Assembly: GCF_028502605.1 (NCBI RefSeq)
Contig: NC_079234.1
Span: forward strand, 4,154,001-4,218,000
Direction: 5' to 3'
Length of the DNA stretch: 64,000 bases
Source: Trichoderma breve
Lineage: Eukaryota > Ascomycota > Sordariomycetes > Hypocreales > Hypocreaceae
The notes under the pieces are model-generated. The model ran no database searches. It worked only from the letters and a program-made list of their open reading frames with translations, and had not been told where the DNA came from. Positions 1-9,928 of this stretch are shown in pieces; within the stretch, counting starts at the first letter, position 1; every line of letters begins with the position of its first letter. The position numbers were made by a program, and so were the translations under genes.

Positions 1-1242
1 GAACATAGATCACATGAGGCTTCCGTATGACTCTTTCCATTTGACAATTTTGGCAGCCTCGTATCCGGAGGAAAGGAGGCTTGTAGAGCGCGATTGACAA
101 GGGGGGGGGGGGGGATCAACAAGGTGGAACAGAAACCAAGGCTCAACGACCTTTGGCGCCTGTATACACAACAGTAGCAACTCCTGAACCACCTTGCCAA
201 GAGTCCCTGCTCTAGCACCTCCTTCACCACTAAGAGACACCAAGCAATTTACCCTTTTTACTGCCAAGTACAAGATGGCTTATGCTGTCTTCATGCTACT
301 TAGATCAGGAACATATAGAAAGATACTTCCGTCGTTGAGATTAATGAACATCATCGAATATTGACCTTGGTGACCTGGTAAGCCTTAGGGGCAGTCGACT
401 GTATGCGGCCAGCCTTGTACAGCCAATCAGTGTGACTCTCAGATGCCGGTTGGCTCTTCCGTCAACGAGGCTTGCGCTTTTCGTTTGATGGAACAGTGGC
501 TGACTAGGGGTGATAATCTAAGGGGGTATCTATACATTCGCGCCTATACCGTGGTTGCAAGTGGCTTCTGACGTACTTTATATTCCCTCTAAATGCTGAA
601 ACAAAGAGAATCAAGAGCCTTATGTAGCGACAGATTTCCCATCGTCCTTGGCATCAGGCGGCCCTACGGTAAAGCAGTATCTAGATGATCTAGATAAGCC
701 TCCTCCCCGCCGCCCTGTGTAACGGAGTCGGCCCAATCGGATACAAATCGGTACTCTTTGGCGCCGCTTTCGAGTACCGTGGTGACGATAGCAGGGCACT
801 TTCCCTCGAGGCAACAGCATCAAGGGGAGAGGTGACTTTCGACATTCGCTGCTGTACGCCGATATCGTCGCGTATCAGGCATCCTTATGGCTTCGTAATA
901 AAGAGAACACTGCCCTGTTAGCTCTCTAAGTTGATGAGTTGGCAAGAATAAGGCGTCAGAATATCCGCTTGTTTGCTACGGCGTGCATAGCTTTACGCCC
1001 TATCAGAATCTCTCACGATGTAGGCGTCTTCCAGCTACCAACGGTGGCTGAATCATCTGATATCTGCCAAGTTCAAGTTGGAGCAAACACGTAGGACTTT
1101 CGAAAAGGTCTTAATTTCTTTGTTGGAAGTGCATCTCTTGTATAGATATAAGAGGCCTCATTCACCACTGACGAGTCGAAATCCAAACTCTACCACTATC
1201 GCTACTTTGTGATTTCTATCAAGACAAGGCAGACAAGTATCT
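1..1242. other. Left-edge stretch without a supported gene
   Basis: No gene can be supported here. A 14-G homopolymer lies at 101-114. On the minus strand an 87-codon frame (273 to 10) runs through it, reads C14 as a proline run, and looks somewhat protein-like, but it has no recognisable domain and no ATG start. It could be an exon or relic of a gene outside the window. A TATA-like string at 1141-1151 precedes the small ORF that follows. Confidence 0.5.
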
Positions 1243-1347
1243 TTGGCTCCTACTACGACTGAAAATTCACCACTGCAACTCCAGCCTCTTCATACGTCCA
1301 CCTCGGGTCACCAGCAACTACCTCTACCTCTATCATCAACTCTCTCA

Positions 1348-1539
1348 ATGGCTCCAGCGACCTCCTACCTAAACACCACTATCGGTGTGGACTCCTTGAT
1401 TTGGGACAAAATTGGCCTCGCCATCGCTGTAGTAGCCGTTTTAGCAACCATTGTCGGTGTCGTCATCGCTTATCTTGCTTGGCGACATCCAGTGGTTCGT
1501 GCCATAACGGCGCCGGTTTGCGGACGCCGCCACTACTAG
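1348..1539 (+). CDS. Possible small single-pass membrane peptide
   Basis: A 63-codon ORF starts at the first in-frame ATG (1348). The same frame is open upstream to a TTG at 1243, adding a Pro/Leu/Ser-rich stretch. Its only clear feature is a hydrophobic segment of about 22 residues (roughly residues 22-43, rich in Ala, Val, Ile and Leu, ending YLAW), followed by a short basic tail with three Arg. A TATA-like sequence at 1141-1151 and a pyrimidine-rich leader precede it. It could be the first exon of a longer spliced gene, since fungal genes often start with an N-terminal membrane segment, but I could not find a convincing donor and second exon. No function is proposed. Confidence 0.3.
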   Translation: MAPATSYLNTTIGVDSLIWDKIGLAIAVVAVLATIVGVVIAYLAWRHPVVRAITAPVCGRRHY

Positions 1540-1891
1540 TACTTCTTCAGTGGATGGACATGAGTCCGAGTAATCATGACCAGGAAAGCTTTGCTGTTGG
1601 TAAGTTCAGCCTCTCCTCCAGGTATCTTGACCTGTATATTCCAATACTGACTTTCACTGGTGGTTGGAGATGAGGATGTAGAACACTGTTGCGCAACAAC
1701 CGACCGCATCTGTGGAGGGCATGCATCCCGGACCATTTGACCCTTTAAAGCAACAGACATCACATTCGAGAGACATTTGCAGCTGACCTGGATACGGTAC
1801 TCAGGTGGCAGATGTCGTGAAGTTTATTTGATACGTATCAAGATTGGAATGACTCCTTTTATGCTTACTGAGAGACGTGGGAGATTGTCAC

Positions 1892-2024
1892 CAGGAGGAT
1901 TGATTAGTGCCTTTTTGTAAGTTGCTTTTCGATAATACGATCAGGATGAGTGTTATCAGGAGGATTAATTAGGGCTTTTTTTTTTTAAAGTTAATTCTAG
2001 GTAGTACGATTAGGTTATGTGTCA
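1892..2024. repeat. Two-copy diverged tandem repeat, about 66 bp per unit
   Basis: Unit 1 (1892-1956) and unit 2 (1957 to about 2024) both begin CAGGAGGATTRATTAG and continue in parallel through a T-rich run, a TAxTACGATyAGG segment and GTGTyAT. The second unit carries a longer T run. The pair abuts the 3' end of the HET gene (stop at 2026). Confidence 0.7.
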
Positions 2025-2025
2025 T

Positions 2026-4196
2026 TTATTTAATTCGAATTCTGTGTCCTCTTTCCAGACCAAGAAATTCGTCGCACGATACATCCATTCCGTTGACAAC
2101 CTTGTCCCAAATGGGCGGCCATTCATAAACCCATCTTGCAATACGTCCTAACCCACAACGAGTGTAGCAACCTGACTGATCTTTTGCTAGGGATAAAATA
2201 AGATAGACATAAACAATCTGATCGATCCCATCTTCGTGATCATGCTCAGAATGATACGAATACAGTGGCAAGATAAAGAACGACTCCTCTTCGTATTCTG
2301 GCTCATCAAAAGATATCATCATCTCTAACTGTTCCTCATCAAGAAACACTTCCAATTCGGTATTTATGGTTATTTGATTGAGAGGTCCTTCGATGGTAAG
2401 AACTCCAGACGAGGCGGGCCCTGTCAAATCAGATGTAGCAGGCGTTATCTGCGCATCTACAATCTCTGCTTTCGTTTTTGCGGCGCCGAACCACCCATCT
2501 CCATGACTATCGCTTGTGCTTTTGAACGGCTCGAATTTCACTGTGTTGTCGGTAGAAGCCCAGGACCACGAAGGTGCTCGATAGTTTGTGGGTCGACAGA
2601 AGTTTGGTTCACATTCCCAAGCCAAGTTCACCACCGGTTTCTCATGTGTCTTCCAAATTCCAGTAAGATAAGTGGCTCCGGATATTTCCTGTAGATACTT
2701 CGCGATGCCAGACAATGCAGGCAGTAAATCAGATTGAAACGTTAGACTCGCATTGGTGTACCGCTCAAGAACGTCTCCCCAAGTCTCCACTAACTCCCCT
2801 GCGGATAAAGTCTTGTGAGCATCGGCCATGAGCCTCTTTGGTACGTAATAATAAGTCCAAAAATCAGGAAGGCCGTCGGGGAAACTCTCGGATGCTATGA
2901 GCTCATTGCACTCCCAGATGAGCTGCCGACTCGTAAAATGGACGATTCTTGGTGAGAGGAGTCGTTCTTGCAACACCCAACCTCTCTAAATATTTTCTGT
3001 CAGAGATGGAAAAAATAGGTGTTAAACCCATATGCACTTGCCTTTGTAATTGCGGCAAACTCGATGTCGTCCGCTACCTCGAGCTCTTCTCGGATAAGAA
3101 GCAGCTCCTCACGTTCCTCGGGGTAACTGAGAGAGATACCGGTGAGTATATCTTCTCTGTTGTAGTAAAGACCACCAGTGGAATCCGAAGAGGCCGTTGC
3201 GGATATGTTGCACATGGCATTTCGGTATACGCTGGCCATTAGACTGGCCTCTCTCTCCCAGTCGGCTTTGTCATCTTGGATAATGCAAATGCAGTCAATC
3301 CAAATGTATTGAGCTCCAAGCTCTTTTGTTACGTTGATTGCCTCTTCAAAGGTTTTAGCAAGGGGTGGTAGCTCTTTCAGTAGAGTCTGCCTATTTGCTC
3401 TCTCAAGCTTGAACACAGTGGCAGCATTTCCCCAGCAATGACTTAATGTCACGTATGAACCACGTGGGAAACTTTTTCCTGTCTCAATTAGCTTGACGTT
3501 ACTCCTATCCGATTCTAGAGTTCCAACATCTATCAGTCTTGTGGGATACCACTGTGGTGAGGTCACTTGTTCAGCGTTATGTTTGCCACACATATCATGA
3601 TCTTTGATACACGTTTTCAGAGCATCAACCGCGAAGGATTTAATATTTGAGTTCGTTTTACCAGCTGGGAGATGCGCAACAGAGAGAATCGGAGAAGGGC
3701 CTAGCGTTTAGTGAAGATTAGCAATGGCCTCAATGCAATTGAGATTGAAGTGTAAAGAACCTAAGCCTTGCAAAATAAAATTTCGTTCCACTTTGTCAGC
3801 TTGCCCATTTAGCTGAGGGGGCATTAGTATTGCAAAATTAAGCCGACATGCAAATTCAGGGCTTTTCATATAAGTCAGATCAAAAGAGGAAACTTTATTG
3901 CCTGTTGAGCCCGCGATTGTGTCTCGAATTTCTGAAACCATATGCTCTGACATATCTTCAAATAGCGTTTTGCAGACGAAACATCCTTTATCGACAGCGG
4001 CCAAGAAACTCTCGTAATTTGAGTGACCGTATTTCCAGCGACGCTCTAGCGCAGAGGCTTGTCGCAGACCATCCGCGTATCTATCGCTGCCAAGCCATTC
4101 AGGATATTGGACGCCACATGATCGGACGCATTCTTGACAGTATTGGCAAAGGTAAGTGCCTGGTTGGGTTGTGATGGTGAGACCTGGCTCTTCCAT
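2026..4196 (-). CDS. HET-domain (heterokaryon incompatibility-type) protein
   Basis: HET proteins take part in fungal non-self recognition and regulated cell death. The HET block is clear: a YVTLSHCWG motif, the QYIWIDCICIIQDDxxDW segment, SVYRNA and, after an intron, RGWVLQERLLSPR. The N-terminus has a Cys-containing segment (CQYCQECV). Proposed exons are 4196-3761, 3700-3042 and 2985-2026, giving 684 residues. Both introns are unusual. The second (3041-2986, 56 nt) has a GC donor (AAG|GCAAGT) and a TTTAG acceptor, and it restores RGWVLQERLL across an in-frame TAG. The first (3760-3701, 60 nt) has a poor donor (GTTCTT) but a good GCTAAT branch and CTAG acceptor, and it removes an in-frame TAA at 3710-3708. 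Without that splice the gene is interrupted by one stop codon. Family identity is certain. Whether the product is intact is not. Confidence 0.85.
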
Positions 4197-4769
4197 ATTG
4201 ATCTCTGTATATTTGGAGAGAGAGAAAATGACAGTAAAGGGAAAGACAATAAAGAAGATGAGCAGATGGAGATATGAGGGAATTATATTTATGTTTGGTG
4301 AAAATCAGGCAGCACACGGCTCTGTGTCTGCGGAGTAAGGTGAACAGATCCCATGATTCGTGCAACAGTTCCCGTGTATTTTACCTAGTGAGACACACTG
4401 CAACCGTTCACATGCAGCGGCTGTGATACCGTTTATCTCAGCCGCAATTAGTGCTCAACCTGATATGTACTAGTACACATGAGCGAGTTGGTGGTTCAGC
4501 TGGAAGCAATGTCAGCCGGCGACGCATCCAAATTTACAGATCTGTTTGGATCCATTTATAGCGATTTAGCTCCGACATGCCCGGGGTGTTTCTTATAGAG
4601 AAGCCCACAACAGTTTTGTCACAAGATGTTATATGGTTAGCAACAGTCCTCCTATTTGCACAGCGACTCTTATATCAACAGGGTGGGATTTTGCTTGGGA
4701 GCGAGAGAAGAACGGTCTAGTTTCATTCCTGACTATAGCTCCTGCCTATCATGACAGGTTCAACCTAAA
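4197..4769. other. Intergenic, upstream of HET gene and downstream of carbonic anhydrase
   Basis: No gene seen. A short hairpin (ATCCAAA..TTTGGAT, about 4527-4552) is present. The 13-mer TTCAACCTAAATC near 4759 recurs at 6245. Confidence 0.5.
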
Positions 4770-5611
4770 TCACTTGACCTCTTCAAGGGAATTTGTTTTC
4801 AAGTAAAACACAAAGCCTCTCGCATTAGCGGTCAGATCCTTACGGATGTAGGGAGATTCTCTGATAAACTTCAATTCGGCTCGAACGCTATTCTCGAGAC
4901 TATAATGTTGCTTCCCGTTAGTATTTTGGAATTGCATCCTAACACTTGCATAGAACATAGGAAAACTTACTTCTGTCCATCATGCATGTAAAATTTGATC
5001 TTGTCGATTTCACTGTCAAGATTTGAGGTTTGGGCTTTGATATTGTTTTTGATCATCTCCTCTGATATTCGGGTTGTCCCACAGTCTAGTTCGATTAGAT
5101 AGCGTCTGTTGTATTACAAAAAGACGCGGCGTACCTTCGTGGTGAATGATAATAATATCCCGCAGCTCGTTATTGAGAAGAGCTTCCAGGTAGAGCAAAT
5201 CGTTAAGATACGGTCGTACATTGCCCCCCACTGTTCTTATCACAAATGCTTCTATGAAAGAGTCAGTCGAAACCATTAAGATTTGTTCATTCCCTTTGCC
5301 TTACCCCCTTTCCGTAATTTAAAGTATTCCTCAGGACTAAACCGAAAATCACAACAAGCAACTGTCCATCGGCACCCTTTGTTAGAAGTATCTCAATATT
5401 GGTGGAATACTCAGCATACATATTGCAACGGTGGGCTTTACAAAGTTTTTGGGAGCTTCTGACACAAATGGAAGAGGATCCGCTGATTTGGCATATTCCC
5501 TGTATCTAAGATTAGCCTTGGTCTGTCTGTTGGGGGTATCAGAGCATACGCGCTGCGCAGAAGCAAATCTGCGAATGTCACTTCCTCAGTGGGAAATGTA
5601 AACGGAGCCAT
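4770..5611 (-). CDS. Beta-class carbonic anhydrase
   Basis: Interconverts CO2 and bicarbonate using a bound zinc. The gene is fragmented by five introns; exons are 5611-5550, 5499-5420, 5361-5305, 5251-5135, 5085-4971 and 4899-4770, giving 186 residues. All junctions are GT..AG and keep frame, and introns 1, 2 and 5 contain CTAAT/CTAAC-like branch points. The active-site signature is complete: Cys50-x-Asp52-x-Arg54, then His104-x-x-Cys107 in HHEDCG, the last assembled across intron 4. Between them lies the family segment GEAFVIRTVGGNVRP, with the C-terminal block LENSVRAELKF. The length matches the short cytosolic fungal and plant-type forms, and no targeting peptide is evident. The start at 5611 (MAPFTF) fits the usual N-terminus; an in-frame ATG at 5680 would add 23 residues. 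It is divergent from the DJ-1 gene across a 1 kb spacer. Confidence 0.93.
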
Positions 5612-6638
5612 CTTGATTCGTGAAGATTTGAGGACAAGCCGGCCGTTTGAAGAAGAAATGTGTCTATGTGAAAGTTCCATTCGCTCAAAACAACAAAATA
5701 GAAGCTGAATAATTAAAGAGTGATACTTAATATCTGGTGTTTAATGAGCTCTTGGTAACTTGCAAGCTCTACTCTTTCTAAAGACAACTGGAGGGGGGTT
5801 TATAGATCTGAAATGCAGAGGTTGATTCACTCTCTCCGCCGCACATATACAACTTGAGACATGTAATTATTGTTAGAATGCCCTGACAAATTGACAATGT
5901 CAGGATGCTTTACCGGCGACGGCCAAGGACTAGCAATGCCCATTCTAGGCTGGCAGTCGGCAGATCTCACACATCTGCTTGATTCTTTACGTTTCCTTCG
6001 CTACAGAGTGCACAGTGATAATTTCGATCCCAGTAGGAGAGCGCCAGAACTGCAGGGGGCAATTGTCAGCATATCGGTATAGCGCAAAAATGACGGACTA
6101 GCGCAACCCAAAGCAGTATTTGCTTTTCAAACCATCGTTGCCAAACACATACAGGTCGCCCGTGTTCCCGGAAGCATCGCGGAAGACGACTAAATGACAT
6201 CAATAGTCTATTTGGGCTAGCTACCATGGCTTTATTGAGCATCATTCAACCTAAATCCGCCTAAGTCCGCTCATGATGCGAAACAAGGACTTGTATGCTG
6301 GCTTCAATAATGGCGGATTTGGAAGTTGCTCAGTTAGAGTCCGTTAAAGTCGGTATGTGAATTTAGGTTCGTATTTACTAAACAGACCAACGAACCTGGT
6401 TATTATCAACCTGTGATCAAGTAGCTTGGTAATCGGCTACGTATAGACTATATTGGTCCCATTGGTTTGGGCCAAAGGGGCGTCTTCTTCATGTGCTATT
6501 TAATCCATCACAGGACCCCATCTTCAATACGGCCGTCAAGCACTTTCTGCAACACTATCAAACCCAAGCTACTCTACCATCTACCCAACATACAACAAAA
6601 CCTGCTCCGCACCGAAATTTTTTATCACATACTGCAAC
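5612..6638. promoter_or_regulatory. Divergent promoter region between carbonic anhydrase and DJ-1-like genes
   Basis: There is no gene in this 1 kb. Two CCAAT motifs in reverse orientation (ATTGG) sit close together around 6451-6466, before the DJ-1 gene; such boxes bind the HAP/CBF complex in fungi. The segment 6248-6369 has inverted ends (see separate entry). Confidence 0.5.
6248..6369. repeat. Short element with 9-bp inverted ends, possible MITE relic
   Basis: AACCTAAAT at 6248-6256 is matched by ATTTAGGTT at 6361-6369, with CCGCC/GGCGG pairing further in. No clear target-site duplication flanks it. Two 13-mers recur elsewhere in the window (near 4759 and at 13898-13910), which hints at a dispersed family. 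Weak support. Confidence 0.3.
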
Positions 6639-7337
6639 ATGGCGATTAATGAAGAGACCGTATTGAAGTACGGCGTCCTCGTCTACCCTGGCTTTCAGCT
6701 CATAGATGTGACTGGGCCGGTCGATATCATAAACGTCGCCAGCAGCCATATACCTGGCGTTACCCTCGACATAATTGCCGAAACTCTGGACCCAGTACCT
6801 ACAAAGCCATCTTCAAAGCCTCCTGCTGGACTACCGGTCTTCAGTACTTGGCAAACTCTTGTTCCTACGCACACATTCGCCACTGCCCCCCTTGATTTGG
6901 ACGTCTTGATTGTCCCAGGAGGGGTAGCTAACTTCAACCCCGACGATGTGACAAAGCCAAACTTGGAGCTCATGCGCCCAATGCTGGATTTCATCAAGGA
7001 GCGCTATCCACGACTGAAACACCTGATTACGATCTGCACAGGCTCGGGGATTGTGAGTCAGACCGGTTTGTTGGATGGGAAGAAGGCCACCATGTTCAAA
7101 GGCGCGTGGCCCATCATTTCGAAGTGGAGAGAACAGGTTAATTGGGTATCGAAGGCTCGATGGACAAGGGATGGAAATATCTGGACAAGCTCAGGCGTCA
7201 CTTCAGGCATGGATTTGACGTTCGATTTTGTCGCGAAGATTTATGGCGAAGAGGTGGCTCAACAAGTTGCGGCGGAGATGGAGTATGTGCGACACACTGA
7301 TGCTAGCCTTGACCCCTATGGCATTGACATTGAGTAA
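6639..7337 (+). CDS. DJ-1/PfpI-family protein (isonitrile hydratase-like)
   Basis: A single-exon gene of 232 residues. It belongs to the class I glutamine amidotransferase-like DJ-1/PfpI superfamily, whose members include isonitrile hydratases, glyoxalase-III-type enzymes and stress proteins. Visible features are an early GVLVYPGFQLIDVTGPVDI strand-loop, the DVLIVPGG segment near residue 88, and a nucleophile elbow ITICTGSGIVSQTGLLDG with Cys133. It also has the C-terminal W-T-R-DGNIWTSSGVTSGMDL block that is typical of the fungal InhA-like branch. There is no signal peptide. The exact substrate cannot be read from sequence. It converges with the Zn2Cys6 regulator downstream. Confidence 0.9.
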   Translation: MAINEETVLKYGVLVYPGFQLIDVTGPVDIINVASSHIPGVTLDIIAETLDPVPTKPSSKPPAGLPVFSTWQTLVPTHTFATAPLDLDVLIVPGGVANFNPDDVTKPNLELMRPMLDFIKERYPRLKHLITICTGSGIVSQTGLLDGKKATMFKGAWPIISKWREQVNWVSKARWTRDGNIWTSSGVTSGMDLTFDFVAKIYGEEVAQQVAAEMEYVRHTDASLDPYGIDIE

Positions 7338-7731
7338 AACCTCTATGACTTAATGTATCCCGTATAGTGTATGCAAATAGAGAGGGGGGAAAAAATACTA
7401 TTTTGGTGATAAAATGGTTTAAAAATACGTGCATACGCGCCGCGCTGAGCGGATCGACGTTGGCTCTGCGAGAATACATGTGTAGGCATCTCGCATACGT
7501 ATAAGATTTTGAGATCACAGATCCAATCGCACATGTATTCTGTGACGTAGTCCAATTTTTGTACACAAGGAACGATATTCGGTGTTCATGCTCTCTCGTT
7601 CGATTTCTATTGAGTAGTAGAATTGTTATCCAGGTTTGAAACACTGAGATAAAAACCCTGGGGCGGCAGCGTCATTGGCGGGTTATCGAGCTCTATTGCC
7701 GTCAAGTACTTAGCTATTAAGATATATCTGA
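7338..7731. other. Convergent 3' spacer
   Basis: Lies between the stop codons of the DJ-1-like gene and the Zn2Cys6 regulator. Nothing beyond untranslated sequence is seen. Confidence 0.5.
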
Positions 7732-9451
7732 TTAGCCGCCATGTGAAACCGATGAATGGAGCATCTTCTGACCTGCGGTGTGCCATCTTTTGCTCATGTA
7801 AGTCAATATTTGAATAATTGACTCAGCGTTTGCCTTGAAGGTGATATTTTGGCTTCTCCGATATAAATTCAGCTGTATTGCAGCAGTTTGATACAAGGAA
7901 TACGGAATGAAGTGCGACATCATTATGAGATTAGATTCATTCTCGGCGCTTTTGAGTAGGTGCTGTGAAAGTGCCGCCATCTGCGTGGAAACGATTTCCA
8001 AATTTTCGTAGTCCCAGCCACTGTCAAGATCATTACGGACAATTGGTGGAATGTATAATGCATAGAGAGAACTAGACATGGTGAGCGAACAAAGTCAAAA
8101 CCATTGAAGGCAATGTGAATATGCATACCTAATACACATTCCCAGAGCTCCGCAATAGGTGCTGAATTCTAGTTCTTCGTCAATCAGGATTGGTAGAAAT
8201 GCCTTCAACGTGCGCTCAAGTTGAGCGCGCTCGCGAGAGCGGAAGTCGACATCAGTAACAGGATGATAGACGTGCTGAATAACACGGCCTATGAGGTGCG
8301 CTACTTGACACTCTCTCGCAAACGGTCCCACATGAAATGGAGCTGGAGTAGAGATTGTCGATGTAGAAGTTTCTGAAGTAGCCTGTATTTGACTGTTTAG
8401 AGATTGCCCAATGGAAATTGGCGGCTTCCAAAGCCAACGGAGACACTTACTGTGGATGATACCTGTTCATCGCTTGAAGGCAGATGAGTTTCTGTTGTGG
8501 CGTCTTCGGAAGCAAACATCGCATCCCCGCCACATAGAGCCGTAAATCTAAAATACATAACGGATGTTACTTTCAAGGTGACGTTAGGTTTCTGGATGCA
8601 GCAGGGGGATCGTACCTATCAAGGTTGTGCACAGCCCACCATGTCCGCTTCCTTTCTTCCACATCAGTATCTTGTGAATGCCAGGAATCTCGGCTTAGGC
8701 CAACATTTCGAGCCAATCTTGCACAGCTACCAATCGAAACAGAAGCTGCTGGATAGATCCCATGGCCAATCTCGTATAGGGTTAGAAGCAGCCTAGACTG
8801 AATGGTATCCAGAGTATCAAAGCCTGCCGCCTCCAGAAAGCCAATACTGCTTTTGGCAACAAGGTAGTGTGGCGATGTAATATCCGCTGTTCTTGCATTT
8901 TGTTGCACGGGATTTTGTTGAATGAGCTTCATACACAAACAAAGCGTGGTAAAGTCTATTCCCGAAGGAATGAATAATCGTGACAAGTTCTCATGGAACC
9001 TCGACTCTGATATGATGGGCAGCCTGTGATGAACGGAACTAAACCAAGTATTTGCAGTTTGGCGCACCTCATCCGGTGTTCCAAGAATGCCATGAGCTTC
9101 TTTCTGTAGAGCTGTTCCAAACGTGGCATTGAGAATCTGTCAGTCGCGTCAGCAGGGCCGCGAGTTTACAAGACCCAAAGAGAGCGTGACACACTGTTAA
9201 GCTAGAACGACTAGGACCGGACACCTCCGGAACGATACTATGGGCCGAATCCTGTCCCGCATTGCCTTCATACAGGCAAAGGCGGCCGAACCTATCGAAA
9301 CCATTAGCTTCTGATATCATAGTCTACGGCGTGACGGAAGAGTTTGTGTGTCCTATCCTTACCGAAGACAGGTGGAGCAAATAGGCAAACCGCGATTGCA
9401 TTTTCTTTTACTGTTTCTACATGCTTTGCACGCATTTACAGGGGATGCCAT
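7732..9451 (-). CDS. Zn2Cys6 transcription factor with Fungal_trans (MHR) domain
   Basis: A six-exon gene: 9451-9363, 9291-9195, 9136-8616, 8547-8451, 8382-8129 and 8071-7732, giving 465 residues in frame. The zinc cluster is split by the first intron and is complete after splicing: Cys8, 11, 18, 25, 28 and 35, spaced C-x2-C-x6-C-x6-C-x2-C-x6-C. The middle homology region follows, with VHHRLPIISESRF and the hallmark RKRTWWAVHNLDRF, the latter joined across intron 3. The N-terminus is short and there is little acidic tail, so the protein is compact for this family. A nuclear regulator is expected; targets are unknown. It sits 477 bp downstream of a second regulator on the same strand and next to the DJ-1-like gene, which is a candidate target by position only. 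Confidence 0.9.
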
Positions 9452-9928
9452 GGAGCCGGAAGATGTTGTCTTAACCTGATATTGATCGTTCGAGTTGCGA
9501 ATGCACAAATCAAGGTTTCTTTGGCTCTGTTAAAGCGGATAGCGAGGCATAAGACGAGAAGATGACTAATGTGGGAGTCTCCAGGGTAGGTGGCCACAAA
9601 GAGCTTCATTCCATCGGTCTAGAAAATAGAGTAAGGTTTAATTAGGTATATAGACAGCGTACCTGAGTTTCTCTGTGAAACCATTTGCCGAAATTGATTT
9701 AACCCTCAGTCTTACCAGGACGCTGTGAGGCCCGATACAGCACTAGTTGAATCAGTATGATCATGTGGTTAAGATTTGTAAACTTGTGTTATATCTTGTT
9801 GGCAACGCCATATTCAATATAGAGCACAATATGAGAAGCAGAAAATTATTGCACCAGAATGATAGATTTGCATATGCACAGCTTAGACTTCTTCCGTATA
9901 AATTACTAATTCAAAAGCTATAGATCAA
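9452..9928. other. Spacer between two same-strand regulator genes
   Basis: Contains the promoter of the Zn2Cys6 gene and the 3' end of the upstream regulator. It is AT-rich and no ORF is supported. Confidence 0.5.
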
